NCBI RefSeq assembly: GCF_014203895.1
Contig: NZ_JACHJY010000001.1
Span: 248,001-312,000 of the forward strand
Direction of reading: 5' to 3'
Length of the DNA: 64,000 bases
Source: Streptomyces nymphaeiformis
GTDB taxonomy: Bacteria; Actinomycetota; Actinomycetes; Streptomycetales; Streptomycetaceae
Under the pieces are notes generated by a model. It was not told the origin of the DNA. It saw only the letters and a program-made list of their open reading frames with translations, and did not search any database. Both the position numbers and the translations under genes were made by a program. Position 1 is the first letter of the stretch, and every line of letters starts with the position of its first letter. Below, in pieces: positions 41,283 through 50,295 of the stretch.

Positions 41283-43129
41283 GGCTCACCGTCGCGCAGG
41301 CCCTCGTCCGCTTCCTCGCCGCCCAGTACACCGAGCGCGACGGCGCCCGGCAGCGGCTCATCACCGCCACCTGGGGCATCTTCGGCCACGGGAACGTCGC
41401 CGGGATCGGACAGGCGCTGGTCGAGGAGAGGCACATGCCCTTCCACCAGGGCCGCAACGAACAGGCCATGGTGCACGCCGCCGTCGGCTACGCCCGCCAG
41501 AAGAACCGGCTCTCCGCACACGCCGTCACCACCTCCATCGGCCCCGGCGCCACCAACCTCGTCACCGGCGCCGCCCTCGCCACGATCAACCACCTCCCGG
41601 TCCTCCTCCTGCCCGGCGACACCTTCGCCGGCCGGCCCGCCGACCCCGTCCTCCAGCAGCTCCAGCTGCCCTCCGCGGGCGACGTGTCCGTCAACGACTG
41701 CCTCCGCCCCGTGTCGCGGTACTTCGACCGGGTCACCCGGCCCGAGGCCCTGATCCCGGCCGCCCTCGCCGCCGTACGGGTCCTCGCCGACCCCGCCGAG
41801 ACCGGTGCCGTGACCCTGGCCCTGCCCCAGGACGTCCAGGCGGAGGCGTACGACTGGCCGGAGGAGTTCTTCGCCGAGCGGACCTGGCACGTCCGCCGCC
41901 CCCGCCCCGACGCCGCCGAGCTCGACGCCGCCGTCCGGGCCGTGCGGGCGGCCGAGCGGCCGATGATCATCGCCGGTGGCGGTGTGAAGCACAGCGCCGC
42001 CGAGGACGCGCTGCGCGAACTCGCCGACCGCACCGGCCTGCCCGTCGCGAGCACCCAGGCCGGCAAGGGCGCCCTCCCGTACGACCACCCCTGCGACGTC
42101 GGCGGCATCGGCCACACCGGCACCGACACCGCCAACGTCCTCGCCCGCACCAGCGACCTCGTCATCGGCGTCGGCACCCGCCTCACCGACTTCACCACCG
42201 CGTCCGGCACCCTCTTCCGCCCCGACACGCCGTTCCTCAACCTCAACATCGCCGCGTTCGACGCCCACAAGCAGGCCGCGCTGCCCCTCGTCGCCGACGC
42301 CCGCGAGGGCCTCACCGCCCTCACCGAGGCGCTCGGCGGCCACCGGCGGAGCAGGGCCGAGTGGCACCGCTCGAAGGCCGCCTGGCAGGAGCGGACCAAC
42401 GCCGCGTACGCCGCCCCCGACGAGGACGCCCGCCCCACCCAGACCCAGGTCCTCGGCGTACTCGACACTCTGGTCGACGGCAGCGACATCCTGATCAACG
42501 CCGCGGGATCGCTCCCCGGCGACCTCCACAAGCTGTGGCGGACCCGCTCCCGGGACCAGTACCACGTCGAGTACGGCTACTCCTGCATGGGCTACGAGAT
42601 CCCCGCCGCCCTCGGCGTCCTCCTCGCCGCCCCCGGCCGGCCCGTCTGGGCGCTCGTCGGCGACGGTACGTATCTGATGAATCCCACCGAGATCGTCACC
42701 GCCGTGCAGGAACGGCTCCCGCTGAAGCTGGTCATCCTCCAGAACCACGGGTACGCCTCCATCGGCGGTCTCTCCGAGGCCGTCGGCGCCGAGCGGTACG
42801 GCACCGACTACCGCCACCGGGACGGGGACGGAGGCTTCACCGGCCCCCCGCTCCCCGTCGACCTCGGGGCCAACGCGGCCTCCCTCGGGATGCGCGTCCT
42901 GCGCCCCCGTACCGTCCGTGACCTGCGGGAAGCCCTCGCGGACGCCCGGAAGGCCACGGATCCCACATGTGTCTACGTCGAGACCGAAACGGCAGACAGT
43001 GTGTCGGGCCCGCCCCCGGCCCAGGCGTGGTGGGATGTGCCCGTGGCCGAGACCTCGACCCGCCCGTCGGCGGTCAAGGCCCGCGAGGAGTACGACCGGC
43101 ACGTCACCGCCCGACGCCGCCATCTCTGA
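41279..43129 (+). CDS. iolD: 3D-(3,5/4)-trihydroxycyclohexane-1,2-dione acylhydrolase
   Basis: The 616-residue ThDP enzyme opens the ring in inositol catabolism. The PYR domain has the cofactor Glu in FHQGRNEQAMVHAAVGYAR. A central domain includes MIIAGGGVKHSAAEDALREL. The PP domain has GDGTYLMNPTEIVTAVQERLPLKL followed by the NHGYASIGGL stretch typical of IolD. RBS GGAGGG lies inside the end of iolB, and the ATG overlaps its stop by 4 bp. Length and motifs are normal for the family. Confidence 0.94.
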   Translation: MRLTVAQALVRFLAAQYTERDGARQRLITATWGIFGHGNVAGIGQALVEERHMPFHQGRNEQAMVHAAVGYARQKNRLSAHAVTTSIGPGATNLVTGAALATINHLPVLLLPGDTFAGRPADPVLQQLQLPSAGDVSVNDCLRPVSRYFDRVTRPEALIPAALAAVRVLADPAETGAVTLALPQDVQAEAYDWPEEFFAERTWHVRRPRPDAAELDAAVRAVRAAERPMIIAGGGVKHSAAEDALRELADRTGLPVASTQAGKGALPYDHPCDVGGIGHTGTDTANVLARTSDLVIGVGTRLTDFTTASGTLFRPDTPFLNLNIAAFDAHKQAALPLVADAREGLTALTEALGGHRRSRAEWHRSKAAWQERTNAAYAAPDEDARPTQTQVLGVLDTLVDGSDILINAAGSLPGDLHKLWRTRSRDQYHVEYGYSCMGYEIPAALGVLLAAPGRPVWALVGDGTYLMNPTEIVTAVQERLPLKLVILQNHGYASIGGLSEAVGAERYGTDYRHRDGDGGFTGPPLPVDLGANAASLGMRVLRPRTVRDLREALADARKATDPTCVYVETETADSVSGPPPAQAWWDVPVAETSTRPSAVKAREEYDRHVTARRRHL

Positions 43130-43153
43130 AGGCCCTGTAAGGAGTAACTCGTC

Positions 43154-44662
43154 ATGACGAAGAGCGTCCACCACTGGATCGGTGGCAAGACCGTCGAGGG
43201 CACGTCGGGCAACTGGGGCCCGGTCACCGACCCGGCCACCGGTGCCGTCACCACCCAGGTCGCCCTCGCCTCGGTGGAGGAGGTCGACGCGGCCGTCGCC
43301 GCCGCGAAGGACGCCTTCGCCACCTGGGGCAACTCCTCGCTCGCCCAGCGCACCACGATCCTCTTCAAGTTCCGCGCGCTGCTCGACGCCAACCGCGACG
43401 CGATCGCCGAGCTGATCGTCGCCGAGCACGGCAAGGTCCACTCCGACGCGCTCGGCGAGGTCGCCCGCGGCCTGGAGATCGTCGACCTGGCCTGCGGCAT
43501 CACCACCCAGCTCAAGGGCGAGCTCTCCACCCAGGTCTCGAACCGCGTGGACGTGGCGTCGATCCGCCAGCCCGTCGGCGTCGTCGCCGGCATCACGCCC
43601 TTCAACTTCCCGGCCATGGTGCCGATGTGGATGTTCCCGATCGCCATCGCGACCGGCAACACCTTCATCCTCAAGCCGAGCGAGAAGGACCCGTCGCCGT
43701 CCCTGAAGATCGCCGAGCTGCTCGCCGAGGCGGGCCTCCCCGACGGCGTCTTCAACGTCGTCCACGGCGACAAGGTGGCCGTCGACCGCCTCCTGGAGCA
43801 CCCGGACGTCTCCGCGGTCTCCTTCGTCGGCTCGACCCCGATCGCCCGCTACATCCACACCACCGCCTCCGCCAACGGCAAGCGCGTCCAGGCGCTCGGC
43901 GGCGCGAAGAACCACATGCTGGTCCTCCCGGACGCCGACCTCGACGCCGCCGCCGACGCGGCCGTCTCCGCGGCCTACGGCTCCGCCGGCGAGCGCTGCA
44001 TGGCGATCTCCGCGGTCGTCGCCGTCGGCGCGATCGGCGACGAGCTCGTCCAGAAGATCCGCGAGCGCGCCGAGAAGATCAAGATCGGCCCCGGCAACGA
44101 CCCGACCTCCGAGATGGGCCCGCTCATCACGGCCGTCCACCGCGACAAGGTCGCCTCCTACGTCCACGGCGCGGCGGACGAGGGCTGCGAGGTCGTCCTC
44201 GACGGTTCGGCGTATACCTATGAAGGTGCCGGCCACGAGAACGGCCACTGGATCGGCCTGTCCCTCCTGGACCACGTGCCGACCTCGGCCAAGGCCTACC
44301 AGGACGAGATCTTCGGCCCGGTCCTCTGCGTGCTGCGCGCCGAGACGTACGAGGAGGGCCTCGCCCTCATCAACGCCTCGCCGTTCGGCAACGGCACCGC
44401 GATCTTCACCCGCGACGGCGGCGCCGCCCGCCGCTTCCAGCTGGAGGTCCAGGCCGGCATGGTCGGCGTGAACGTGCCGATCCCGGTGCCGGTGGGCTAC
44501 CACTCCTTCGGCGGCTGGAAGGACTCGCTCTTCGGCGACCACCACATCTACGGCAACGACGGCATCCACTTCTACACCCGCGGCAAGGTCGTCACGACCC
44601 GCTGGCCCGACCCGGCCGACGGCCCGACCGGCGTGGACCTGGGCTTCCCGCGCAACCACTGA
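43154..44662 (+). CDS. mmsA: Methylmalonate-semialdehyde dehydrogenase (CoA-acylating)
   Basis: The 502-residue aldehyde dehydrogenase has the nucleophile Cys282 in GSAGERCMAIS. Other features are GITPFNFPAMVPMWMFPIAIATGN, LKPSEKDPSPS and the MmsA-type end PVPVGYHSFGGWKDSLFGDHHIYG. It turns malonate or methylmalonate semialdehyde plus CoA into acetyl- or propionyl-CoA with NAD+, the last step of inositol (and valine) degradation. The strong AAGGAG lies 12 nt before the ATG. It is the last gene of the iol operon, 24 bp after iolD, closed by a terminator at 44682. Confidence 0.94.
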   Translation: MTKSVHHWIGGKTVEGTSGNWGPVTDPATGAVTTQVALASVEEVDAAVAAAKDAFATWGNSSLAQRTTILFKFRALLDANRDAIAELIVAEHGKVHSDALGEVARGLEIVDLACGITTQLKGELSTQVSNRVDVASIRQPVGVVAGITPFNFPAMVPMWMFPIAIATGNTFILKPSEKDPSPSLKIAELLAEAGLPDGVFNVVHGDKVAVDRLLEHPDVSAVSFVGSTPIARYIHTTASANGKRVQALGGAKNHMLVLPDADLDAAADAAVSAAYGSAGERCMAISAVVAVGAIGDELVQKIRERAEKIKIGPGNDPTSEMGPLITAVHRDKVASYVHGAADEGCEVVLDGSAYTYEGAGHENGHWIGLSLLDHVPTSAKAYQDEIFGPVLCVLRAETYEEGLALINASPFGNGTAIFTRDGGAARRFQLEVQAGMVGVNVPIPVPVGYHSFGGWKDSLFGDHHIYGNDGIHFYTRGKVVTTRWPDPADGPTGVDLGFPRNH

Positions 44663-44681
44663 CGGGCCCGGCCCCGAGAAC

Positions 44682-44717
44682 GGCCCCCGGGGTGCTGGAC
44701 AGCACACCCCGGGGGCC
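44682..44717. terminator. Terminator of the iol operon
   Basis: Arms GGCCCCCGGGGTG and CACCCCGGGGGCC with a small bulge, followed by TTCCCC. It lies between the convergent mmsA and GNAT genes. Confidence 0.85.
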
Positions 44718-44726
44718 TTCCCCGTG

Positions 44727-45149
44727 TCAGTCGTCCCCGCCGAACGTCCAGCCGAGCATCGCGAAGCCCCCTTCGTCGGCCGCGCCCGCCGACCGGTACG
44801 TGGCGAGCGCCGCCTCGTTGTCCGTGTCCACCGGCACCCACGCGCCCTGGCAGCCGCGCGCCCGCGCCTCCGCCACCAGCGCCTCCGTCAGCGCCCGCCC
44901 GATACCGCGCCGCCGCCGGGACTCGTCCACCGACAACTCGTACAGGCACATCTCCGCTCCCTTGTCGGGGTGCAGCATCTCGATCCCGGAGACGAACCCG
45001 GCCGGGAAACCGTCCTCCTCGTACGCGATCAGCATGAGGTGGCCCGCCGCCGCCAGGAAGCGGGCCGCCCAGTCCTCCCGGGCCGGACCGTCGTACAGGT
45101 GCTCCGCAGCCAGCAGTTCGGCCACTGTCGTCGCCTGCCTGATCTCCAC
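44727..45149 (-). CDS. GNAT family N-acetyltransferase
   Basis: The 140-residue acetyltransferase has the acetyl-CoA-binding motif A as ELSVDESRRRRGIGRALTEALV (R-x-x-G-I-G), then GAWVPVDTDNEAALATYRSAG. The size and TDxxNxAAxxxYxSAG end resemble the aminoglycoside 3-N-acetyltransferase I group. Many of those are housekeeping enzymes, so a resistance role is not claimed. The GTG at 45149 follows GGGGAGA. A long dyad (45163-45192) lies directly upstream and may be its operator. Confidence 0.85.
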   Translation of the reverse strand: MEIRQATTVAELLAAEHLYDGPAREDWAARFLAAAGHLMLIAYEEDGFPAGFVSGIEMLHPDKGAEMCLYELSVDESRRRRGIGRALTEALVAEARARGCQGAWVPVDTDNEAALATYRSAGAADEGGFAMLGWTFGGDD

Positions 45150-45162
45150 GCCGTCTCCCCGT

Positions 45163-45192
45163 GTCCGCGTACCGCGCCTGCTGTACGCGGAC
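45163..45192. promoter_or_regulatory. Long dyad upstream of GNAT gene
   Basis: GTCCGCGTAC-N10-GTACGCGGAC: perfect 10-bp arms one helical turn apart, 14 bp from the GNAT start and 86 bp from the hydrolase-ABC gene. It looks like a dimeric regulator site; the regulator is unknown. Confidence 0.6.
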
Positions 45193-45277
45193 CGTACTGC
45201 GTACGACCTGAGGAGGCCGTTGATTTCCGTCCGTGGGCAGCCGTGCCCCCGCCGTGGCGCCGCTTAGGCTCGACGTC

Positions 45278-47959
45278 ATGCGACTCCGACTCCCCCGGTG
45301 GGCCGCGGTCACCGCCACGCTCGCCGTCCTCGCCGGCGCCGGCACGTGGACCGCCGTCGCCCAGGACGATCCACCGCCCGTGCACCGCGCGGACCGGATG
45401 CTCGACGTCGACGGGGTACGGCTCGACACCTCGTACTTCACCGGGGCGGGCGACGGCCGGCGGCCCGCCGTCCTCCTCGGCCACGGCTTCGGCGGCTCCA
45501 AGGACGACGTCCGCGCCCAGGCCGAGGGCCTCGCCCGCGACGGCTACGCCGTGCTCACCTGGTCCGCCCGCGGCTTCGGCGCCTCCACCGGCTCGATCGG
45601 CCTCAACGACCCCGCACACGAGGTCGAGGACGTCCGGAAACTGATCGACTGGCTCGCGGCCCGCCCCGAGGTCCTCCTCGACAAGCCCGGCGATCCGCGC
45701 GTCGGCGTCACCGGCGCCTCCTACGGCGGCGCGATCTCCCTGCTCGCCGCCGGCCACGACCCGCGCGTCGACGCCATCGCCCCCCAGATCACCTACTGGA
45801 ACCTGGCCGAAGCCCTCTTCCCGAACGGCGTCTTCAAGAAGCTCTGGGCCGGGATCTTCTTCTCGGCCGGCTCCCCGGCCGAGGGCGGCTCCCCGGGCGC
45901 GGTCGGCGCCCCGGCCACGTCCACGGGCGAGGCCGCGGCCGGCTCCTGCGGCCGGTTCACCGCCGAGCTCTGCTCCCTCTACCAGCGCGTCGCCGTCTCC
46001 GGGAAGCCCGACGCCGCCGCCCGCACCCTCCTGGAAGCCCGCAGCCCGGCCGCCGTCGGGTCCAGGATCAAGGTGCCCGCGCTCCTCGTCCAGGGCCAGT
46101 CCGACTCGCTCTTCACCCTCGCGCAGTCCGACGCCATGGCCCGTACCCTCACCGCCAACGGCGCCCCCGTCGCCGTCGACTGGATCGCCGGCGGACACGA
46201 CGGCGGCGACCGCGAGACCGAGCGCGTCGAGCGCCGTGTCACCACCTGGTTCGACCGCTGGCTGAAGCGCGACGCCTCCGTCGACACCGGCCCCGCCTTC
46301 CGCGTCAGCCGCACCGGCGGCGTCGACTCCACGGACGGAAGGGCCACCCTGCGCGCCGCGACCGCCGACCGCTACCCCGGGCTCACCTCCGGCACCGAGC
46401 GCATCGCCCTCGGTGGCCCGCCGCAGACCTTCACCAACCCGCCGGGCGCCGCACCGCCCGCCGTGTCGGCCGTGCCCGGCCTCGGCGGCGGACTCTCCGG
46501 ACTGTCCTCCCTCGGCGTCGGCCTCTCCCTCGACTTCCCCGGCCAGCACGCGCGCTTCGACGCGAAGCCGCAGACCCGGACCCTGCGGATCACCGGCACG
46601 CCGACCGTCCCCGTCCGGGTCACCTCCACCGCCGCCGACGGTTCCGCCGTCCTCTTCGCCAAGGTGTACGACGTCGGGCCCGACGGACGGCAGCAGGTGC
46701 TGCCCGCCCAGCTCGTCACCCCCGTCCGCGTCGACGGCGCCAAGGCCGGGAAGAGCATCACGCTGACCCTGCCCGCGATCGACCACGAGGTGGAGGCCGG
46801 GCACCGGCTGCGGCTCGTCGTCGCCGCCACCGACCTCGGCTACGCCTCCCCGGCGGTCCCCGCCCGCTACACCGTCACCGTCCAGGGCCCGCTCGCCGTG
46901 CCCACCGCCCCCGGCCTCGCCACCCAGGCCGCCGGCCTGCCCTGGTGGGTGTGGGGCCTGCCGCTCCTCGGACTCGCCGGGGCCGCCGCCCTGCTGCTCA
47001 CCGCCCGCCGCAAGACGACCGCGCCCGCACCCGACCCCGAACTCGCCGCCGTACCCCTCCAGATCACCGGCCTGTCGAAGAAGTACAAGGGCGGTGACAG
47101 GTACAGCGTCCGGGACCTCTCCTTCCGCGTCGAACAGGGCCAGGTCCTCGGCCTGCTCGGCCCCAACGGCGCCGGGAAGACCACCACCCTGCGCATGCTG
47201 ATGGGCCTGATCACCCCCGACGAGGGCGAGATCCGGGTCTTCGGCCAGGCCATCAGGCCCGGCGCCCCGGTGCTCTCCCGCGTCGGCGCCTTCGTCGAGG
47301 GCGCCGGCTTCCTGCCGCACCTGTCCGGCCGGGAGAACCTGGACCTGTACTGGAAGGCCACCGGCCGTCCCGCCGAGGACGCCCACGTCGACGAGGCCCT
47401 GCGCATCGCCAACCTGGGCGGCGCCCTCGAACGAGCCGTCCGCACCTACTCGCAGGGCATGCGGCAGCGCCTCGCCCTCGCCCAGGCCATGCTCGGCCTG
47501 CCCGATCTGCTCATCCTCGACGAGCCGACCAACGGGCTCGACCCGCCGCAGATCCGCGAGATGCGCGAGGTGATGATCCGGTACGCGGCCGGGGGCCGGA
47601 CCGTCATCGTCTCCAGCCACCTCCTCGCCGAGGTCGAGCAGTCCTGCACCCATCTGGTCGTCATGGACCGGGGGCAGCTCGTGCAGGCCGGACCGGTCGC
47701 CGAGATCACCGGCTCCGGCGACACCCTGCTCGTCACCCTGGCCGGGGAGATCGACGACGCCCTCGTCGCGAAGATCGACGCCCTGCCCGGCATCGACACG
47801 GCGACCCGCACCGACGGCGGGCTCCTGGTCCGCCTCGACGGCACCGATCCGACCGGCCTCATCGGCGAACTCGTCCGCCTGGACGTGCCGCTGACCGGCG
47901 TCGGCCCCCACCGGCGTCTGGAAGACGCGTTCCTGACCCTGATCGGAGGAGCCGCGTGA
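45278..47959 (+). CDS. Extracytoplasmic S15-like hydrolase fused to ABC transporter ATPase
   Basis: One 893-residue chain joins two usually separate proteins. Residues ~10-28 are a signal anchor. Residues ~40-555 are an X-Pro dipeptidyl peptidase/CocE-like alpha/beta hydrolase with the full triad (Ser148 in GASYGG, Asp in GQSDSLF, His in AGGHDGG) and its C-terminal jelly-roll domain. A TM helix (WWVWGLPLLGLAGAAALLL, ~560-580) then brings the chain inside. The remaining ~300 residues are an ABC ATPase (GPNGAGKTTT, YSQGMRQR, LLILDEPTNGLDP). The ABC-2 permease follows with a 4-bp overlap. A -10-like TAGGCT ends 7 nt before the ATG with no RBS, suggesting a leaderless mRNA. Substrate unknown. Confidence 0.85.
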   Translation: MRLRLPRWAAVTATLAVLAGAGTWTAVAQDDPPPVHRADRMLDVDGVRLDTSYFTGAGDGRRPAVLLGHGFGGSKDDVRAQAEGLARDGYAVLTWSARGFGASTGSIGLNDPAHEVEDVRKLIDWLAARPEVLLDKPGDPRVGVTGASYGGAISLLAAGHDPRVDAIAPQITYWNLAEALFPNGVFKKLWAGIFFSAGSPAEGGSPGAVGAPATSTGEAAAGSCGRFTAELCSLYQRVAVSGKPDAAARTLLEARSPAAVGSRIKVPALLVQGQSDSLFTLAQSDAMARTLTANGAPVAVDWIAGGHDGGDRETERVERRVTTWFDRWLKRDASVDTGPAFRVSRTGGVDSTDGRATLRAATADRYPGLTSGTERIALGGPPQTFTNPPGAAPPAVSAVPGLGGGLSGLSSLGVGLSLDFPGQHARFDAKPQTRTLRITGTPTVPVRVTSTAADGSAVLFAKVYDVGPDGRQQVLPAQLVTPVRVDGAKAGKSITLTLPAIDHEVEAGHRLRLVVAATDLGYASPAVPARYTVTVQGPLAVPTAPGLATQAAGLPWWVWGLPLLGLAGAAALLLTARRKTTAPAPDPELAAVPLQITGLSKKYKGGDRYSVRDLSFRVEQGQVLGLLGPNGAGKTTTLRMLMGLITPDEGEIRVFGQAIRPGAPVLSRVGAFVEGAGFLPHLSGRENLDLYWKATGRPAEDAHVDEALRIANLGGALERAVRTYSQGMRQRLALAQAMLGLPDLLILDEPTNGLDPPQIREMREVMIRYAAGGRTVIVSSHLLAEVEQSCTHLVVMDRGQLVQAGPVAEITGSGDTLLVTLAGEIDDALVAKIDALPGIDTATRTDGGLLVRLDGTDPTGLIGELVRLDVPLTGVGPHRRLEDAFLTLIGGAA

Positions 47960-48831
47960 CCGCCACGGCCACCCCGCCCGCCCCGTCGACGAGTGCCCCC
48001 GGCTACCGGCCCGGGCGCACCCTGCCCTTGCGCGTCGAGGCCCTCCGCCAGTGGAAGCGCCGCCGCACCCTGGTCATGGGCGGCATCCTCGTCGCCCTGC
48101 CGTTCGTCCTGATCGCGGCCTTCGCGATCGGCGGCTCCGGGGACGGCGGCCGCGGCGACCGCATCACCCTGATGGACACGGCGACGGCTTCCGGCGCCAA
48201 CTTCGCGGCGACCTGCCTCTTCGTCTCGGCCGGCTTCCTCCTCGTCATTCCGGTGGCGCTGTTCTGCGGGGACACGGTCGCCTCCGAGGCGAGCTGGTCC
48301 TCCCTGCGGTACCTCCTCGCCGCTCCCGTCCCGCGCTCCCGGCTCCTCGCCTCGAAGCTGACGGTCGCCCTCGCCTACAGCGCGGCCGCGATGGTCCTCC
48401 TCCCGCTCGTGGCCCTGGCCGCGGGCACGGTCGCCTACGGCTGGGGGCCGCTCCGGCTGCCGACGGGCGGCTCGATCCCCGCCGGGGAGTCCCTGCTGCG
48501 GATCGGGATCGCCGTCGTCTTCGTCTTCGCCTCCCAACTGGTCACCGCGGGCCTCGCCTTCTGGCTGTCCACCCGCACCGACGCCCCGCTCGGCGCGGTG
48601 GGCGGCGCCGTCGGTCTGACGATCGTCGGCAACGTCCTGGACGCGGTCACGGCGCTCGGCGACTGGCGGGACTTCCTGCCCGCGCACTGGCAGTTCGCCT
48701 GGATCGACGCGCTCCAGCCCCAGCTGGAGTGGGGCGGCATGGTGAAGGGCACGGCGATCTCCCTGACGTACGCCCTGGTCCTCTTCGCGCTGGCCTTCCG
48801 CGGCTTCGCCCGCAAGGACATCGTCTCCTGA
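47956..48831 (+). CDS. ABC-2 type transporter permease
   Basis: The 291-residue permease has six membrane segments (~40-60, 88-110, 133-160, 187-207, 218-238 and 269-288). It has the ABC-2 features EASWSSLRYLLAAPVPRSRLLASKL and a final helix ending FRGFARKDIVS. The GTG start overlaps the fusion protein stop (GTGA), so the ATPase half of that protein is its obvious partner. Together they form an exporter whose ATPase is tied to an outside hydrolase. The permease ends 3 bp before the stop of the convergent regulator. Confidence 0.88.
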   Translation: MTATATPPAPSTSAPGYRPGRTLPLRVEALRQWKRRRTLVMGGILVALPFVLIAAFAIGGSGDGGRGDRITLMDTATASGANFAATCLFVSAGFLLVIPVALFCGDTVASEASWSSLRYLLAAPVPRSRLLASKLTVALAYSAAAMVLLPLVALAAGTVAYGWGPLRLPTGGSIPAGESLLRIGIAVVFVFASQLVTAGLAFWLSTRTDAPLGAVGGAVGLTIVGNVLDAVTALGDWRDFLPAHWQFAWIDALQPQLEWGGMVKGTAISLTYALVLFALAFRGFARKDIVS

Positions 48832-48834
48832 GGC

Positions 48835-49590
48835 CTACACCCACCCCCTCCGGGCCGCTTCCGCACCCGCGCGGAAGCGGCTCGTCGTGCCGAGGGCGGC
48901 CATCAGCTCGCCCACCCTGCGGCTGTACGTCCGCGCGGACACGCCGAGCCGGGTGGCCGCCGTCTCGTCCGTGACCCCCGACAGGAGGGCGTCGAGGACC
49001 GGGCGCAGCTGGGGCGGCAGATCGCGGGGCGGCGGCGGGGGAGGCGCCGCGGACGTCAGCTCCTCGGCCGCCGTCCAGCAGGCGTGGTGGGTCCGGACGA
49101 GGGCCTGCACCACGACCGGGTCCCGGATCAGCAGCAGCCCGTTGTACAGCAGTTCCAGGTCGAGCGGGACCGCGGCCACCGTCCGGTCGACGACGATCAT
49201 CTTGAACGGGATGGCCTCCGCGAGGCGGGCCCGGCCGGGGAGCCGGAGCCCTTCGCCGAGCCGGGGCAGGGCGTGCCGCGGGACGATCCGTCTGACCTCC
49301 TCGGCCCGCTCCACCGCGGCTCGCATGCACGCTCCCGCCAGCTCCAGGAACGGCTCGGGGATCGCGAAGCCCGCGGAGGCGACCGGGTCGTCGAAGGTCA
49401 GCAGCTCGTGCCGGGTGGAGGCGGCCAGCCCGGCGAGTGCGGCACTGATCCGCCGTGCACCCCGGACCGGCCGCCCGGCGGGCCGCTGTCCCTCGGTCGC
49501 GGCCCGGTTCATCGCCGAACGGGCGAGCATCACGGAGCCCGCGCTCTCTGCCACCGCTGACCACCCCCGCCCGATCGATGTCCACTCCAT
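48835..49590 (-). CDS. LuxR-like HTH transcriptional regulator
   Basis: The ~251-residue protein has an N-terminal/middle region of the kind seen in Streptomyces TrmB/LuxR-like regulators (FKMIVVDRTVAAVPLDLELLYNGLLLIRDPVVVQALV). The C-terminal HTH reads PVLDALLSGVTDETAATRLGVSARTYSRRVGELMAALGTTSRFRAGAEAARRGWV. No receiver domain is present. The start is uncertain: ATG 49590 has no RBS, and GTG 49554 (VAESAGSVM) has GGGGGTGG upstream. Targets unknown; it is convergent with the ABC-2 permease and divergent from the DUF1772 gene. Confidence 0.78.
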   Translation of the reverse strand: MEWTSIGRGWSAVAESAGSVMLARSAMNRAATEGQRPAGRPVRGARRISAALAGLAASTRHELLTFDDPVASAGFAIPEPFLELAGACMRAAVERAEEVRRIVPRHALPRLGEGLRLPGRARLAEAIPFKMIVVDRTVAAVPLDLELLYNGLLLIRDPVVVQALVRTHHACWTAAEELTSAAPPPPPPRDLPPQLRPVLDALLSGVTDETAATRLGVSARTYSRRVGELMAALGTTSRFRAGAEAARRGWV

Positions 49591-49644
49591 GTACGCATGT
49601 GACTGCACACGGTGACAACCCCTGTTGAGAAGGATGGCGAATCC

Positions 49645-49791
49645 ATGCCACGGCGCTTCACCCGTGTCGCCGCCGCCGCACCGGGGTCCCTCCGCAACTC
49701 CTTCGACCGCTCTTCGCGCGCTCCTCGTCCGCCCCACGCGCAAGTGCCGTCCGGAGAAGGTGAGTTGAAGCCGGGTGATCCCTACGGCTGA
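49645..49791 (+). CDS. Possible 48-aa peptide ORF upstream of DUF1772 gene
   Basis: ATG 49645 has GAGAAGGA about 11 nt upstream and runs to TGA at 49789. The sequence MPRRFTRVAAAAPGSLRNSF is basic, then Pro-rich. Third-position GC is only ~70%, clearly lower than real genes here, so this is weak. It could be an upstream peptide for the DUF1772 gene 33 bp later, or chance. Confidence 0.2.
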   Translation: MPRRFTRVAAAAPGSLRNSFDRSSRAPRPPHAQVPSGEGELKPGDPYG

Positions 49792-49824
49792 CGTGCGCGG
49801 CGGGTGGCGGGCCAGAATGGCCGC

Positions 49825-50295
49825 ATGGCCAACCTGCTGCTCGCCCTCGCCGTCGGAAGCACCGGGCTCTACGCCGGTTTCCTGTTGATCTTCCAGACCG
49901 GGATCATGCCCGCCCTCGCCCGCCTGACGGACCGGGAGTTCGTGACGGCGATGCGCCGGATCAACGAATGCGTCCCGAGGGCCGTCTTCCTCACGGTCTT
50001 CCTGGGCGTGGTCGCCTTTCCCGCGGCCGCCTTCCTCGTCCCCGTCGACGGGCGGACGGACGCGCAGAAGTGGCTGGTCCTCGCGGGGCTCGTCTGCGCG
50101 GTCCTCAACCACGCGGTGACCATCGCCGGGAACGTCCCGCTCAACACGGCCCTCGCGGCGTCGGAGCGGGACGCGGGCGACGACCCCTCGGCCGCCCGGG
50201 CCGCGTTCGAGAAGCGCTGGAACGGCTTCCACCGCGTCCGTACGGCCCTGATCACCCTCGCGTTCGGGCTGCTCACCGCCGCCGCGGTGCTCTAG
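49825..50295 (+). CDS. DUF1772 membrane protein
   Basis: The 156-residue protein has four hydrophobic segments (~3-24, 54-76, 84-103 and 140-156). It has the DUF1772/anthrone-oxygenase-like pattern YAGFLLIFQTGIMPAL, RINECVPRAVF and NVPLNTALAA, with a C-terminal RWNGFHRVRTAL. The biochemical role of bacterial members is mostly unknown. ATG 49825 is chosen because the protein then begins with the first helix. CAGAAT, a -10-like hexamer, ends 6 nt before it and no RBS is present, so the mRNA may be leaderless. Confidence 0.75.
   Translation: MANLLLALAVGSTGLYAGFLLIFQTGIMPALARLTDREFVTAMRRINECVPRAVFLTVFLGVVAFPAAAFLVPVDGRTDAQKWLVLAGLVCAVLNHAVTIAGNVPLNTALAASERDAGDDPSAARAAFEKRWNGFHRVRTALITLAFGLLTAAAVL

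Noticed and set aside
41198..44707. 1169-codon reverse frame across iolD and mmsA
   Set aside because: It spans two clear enzymes on the other strand; composition artefact.
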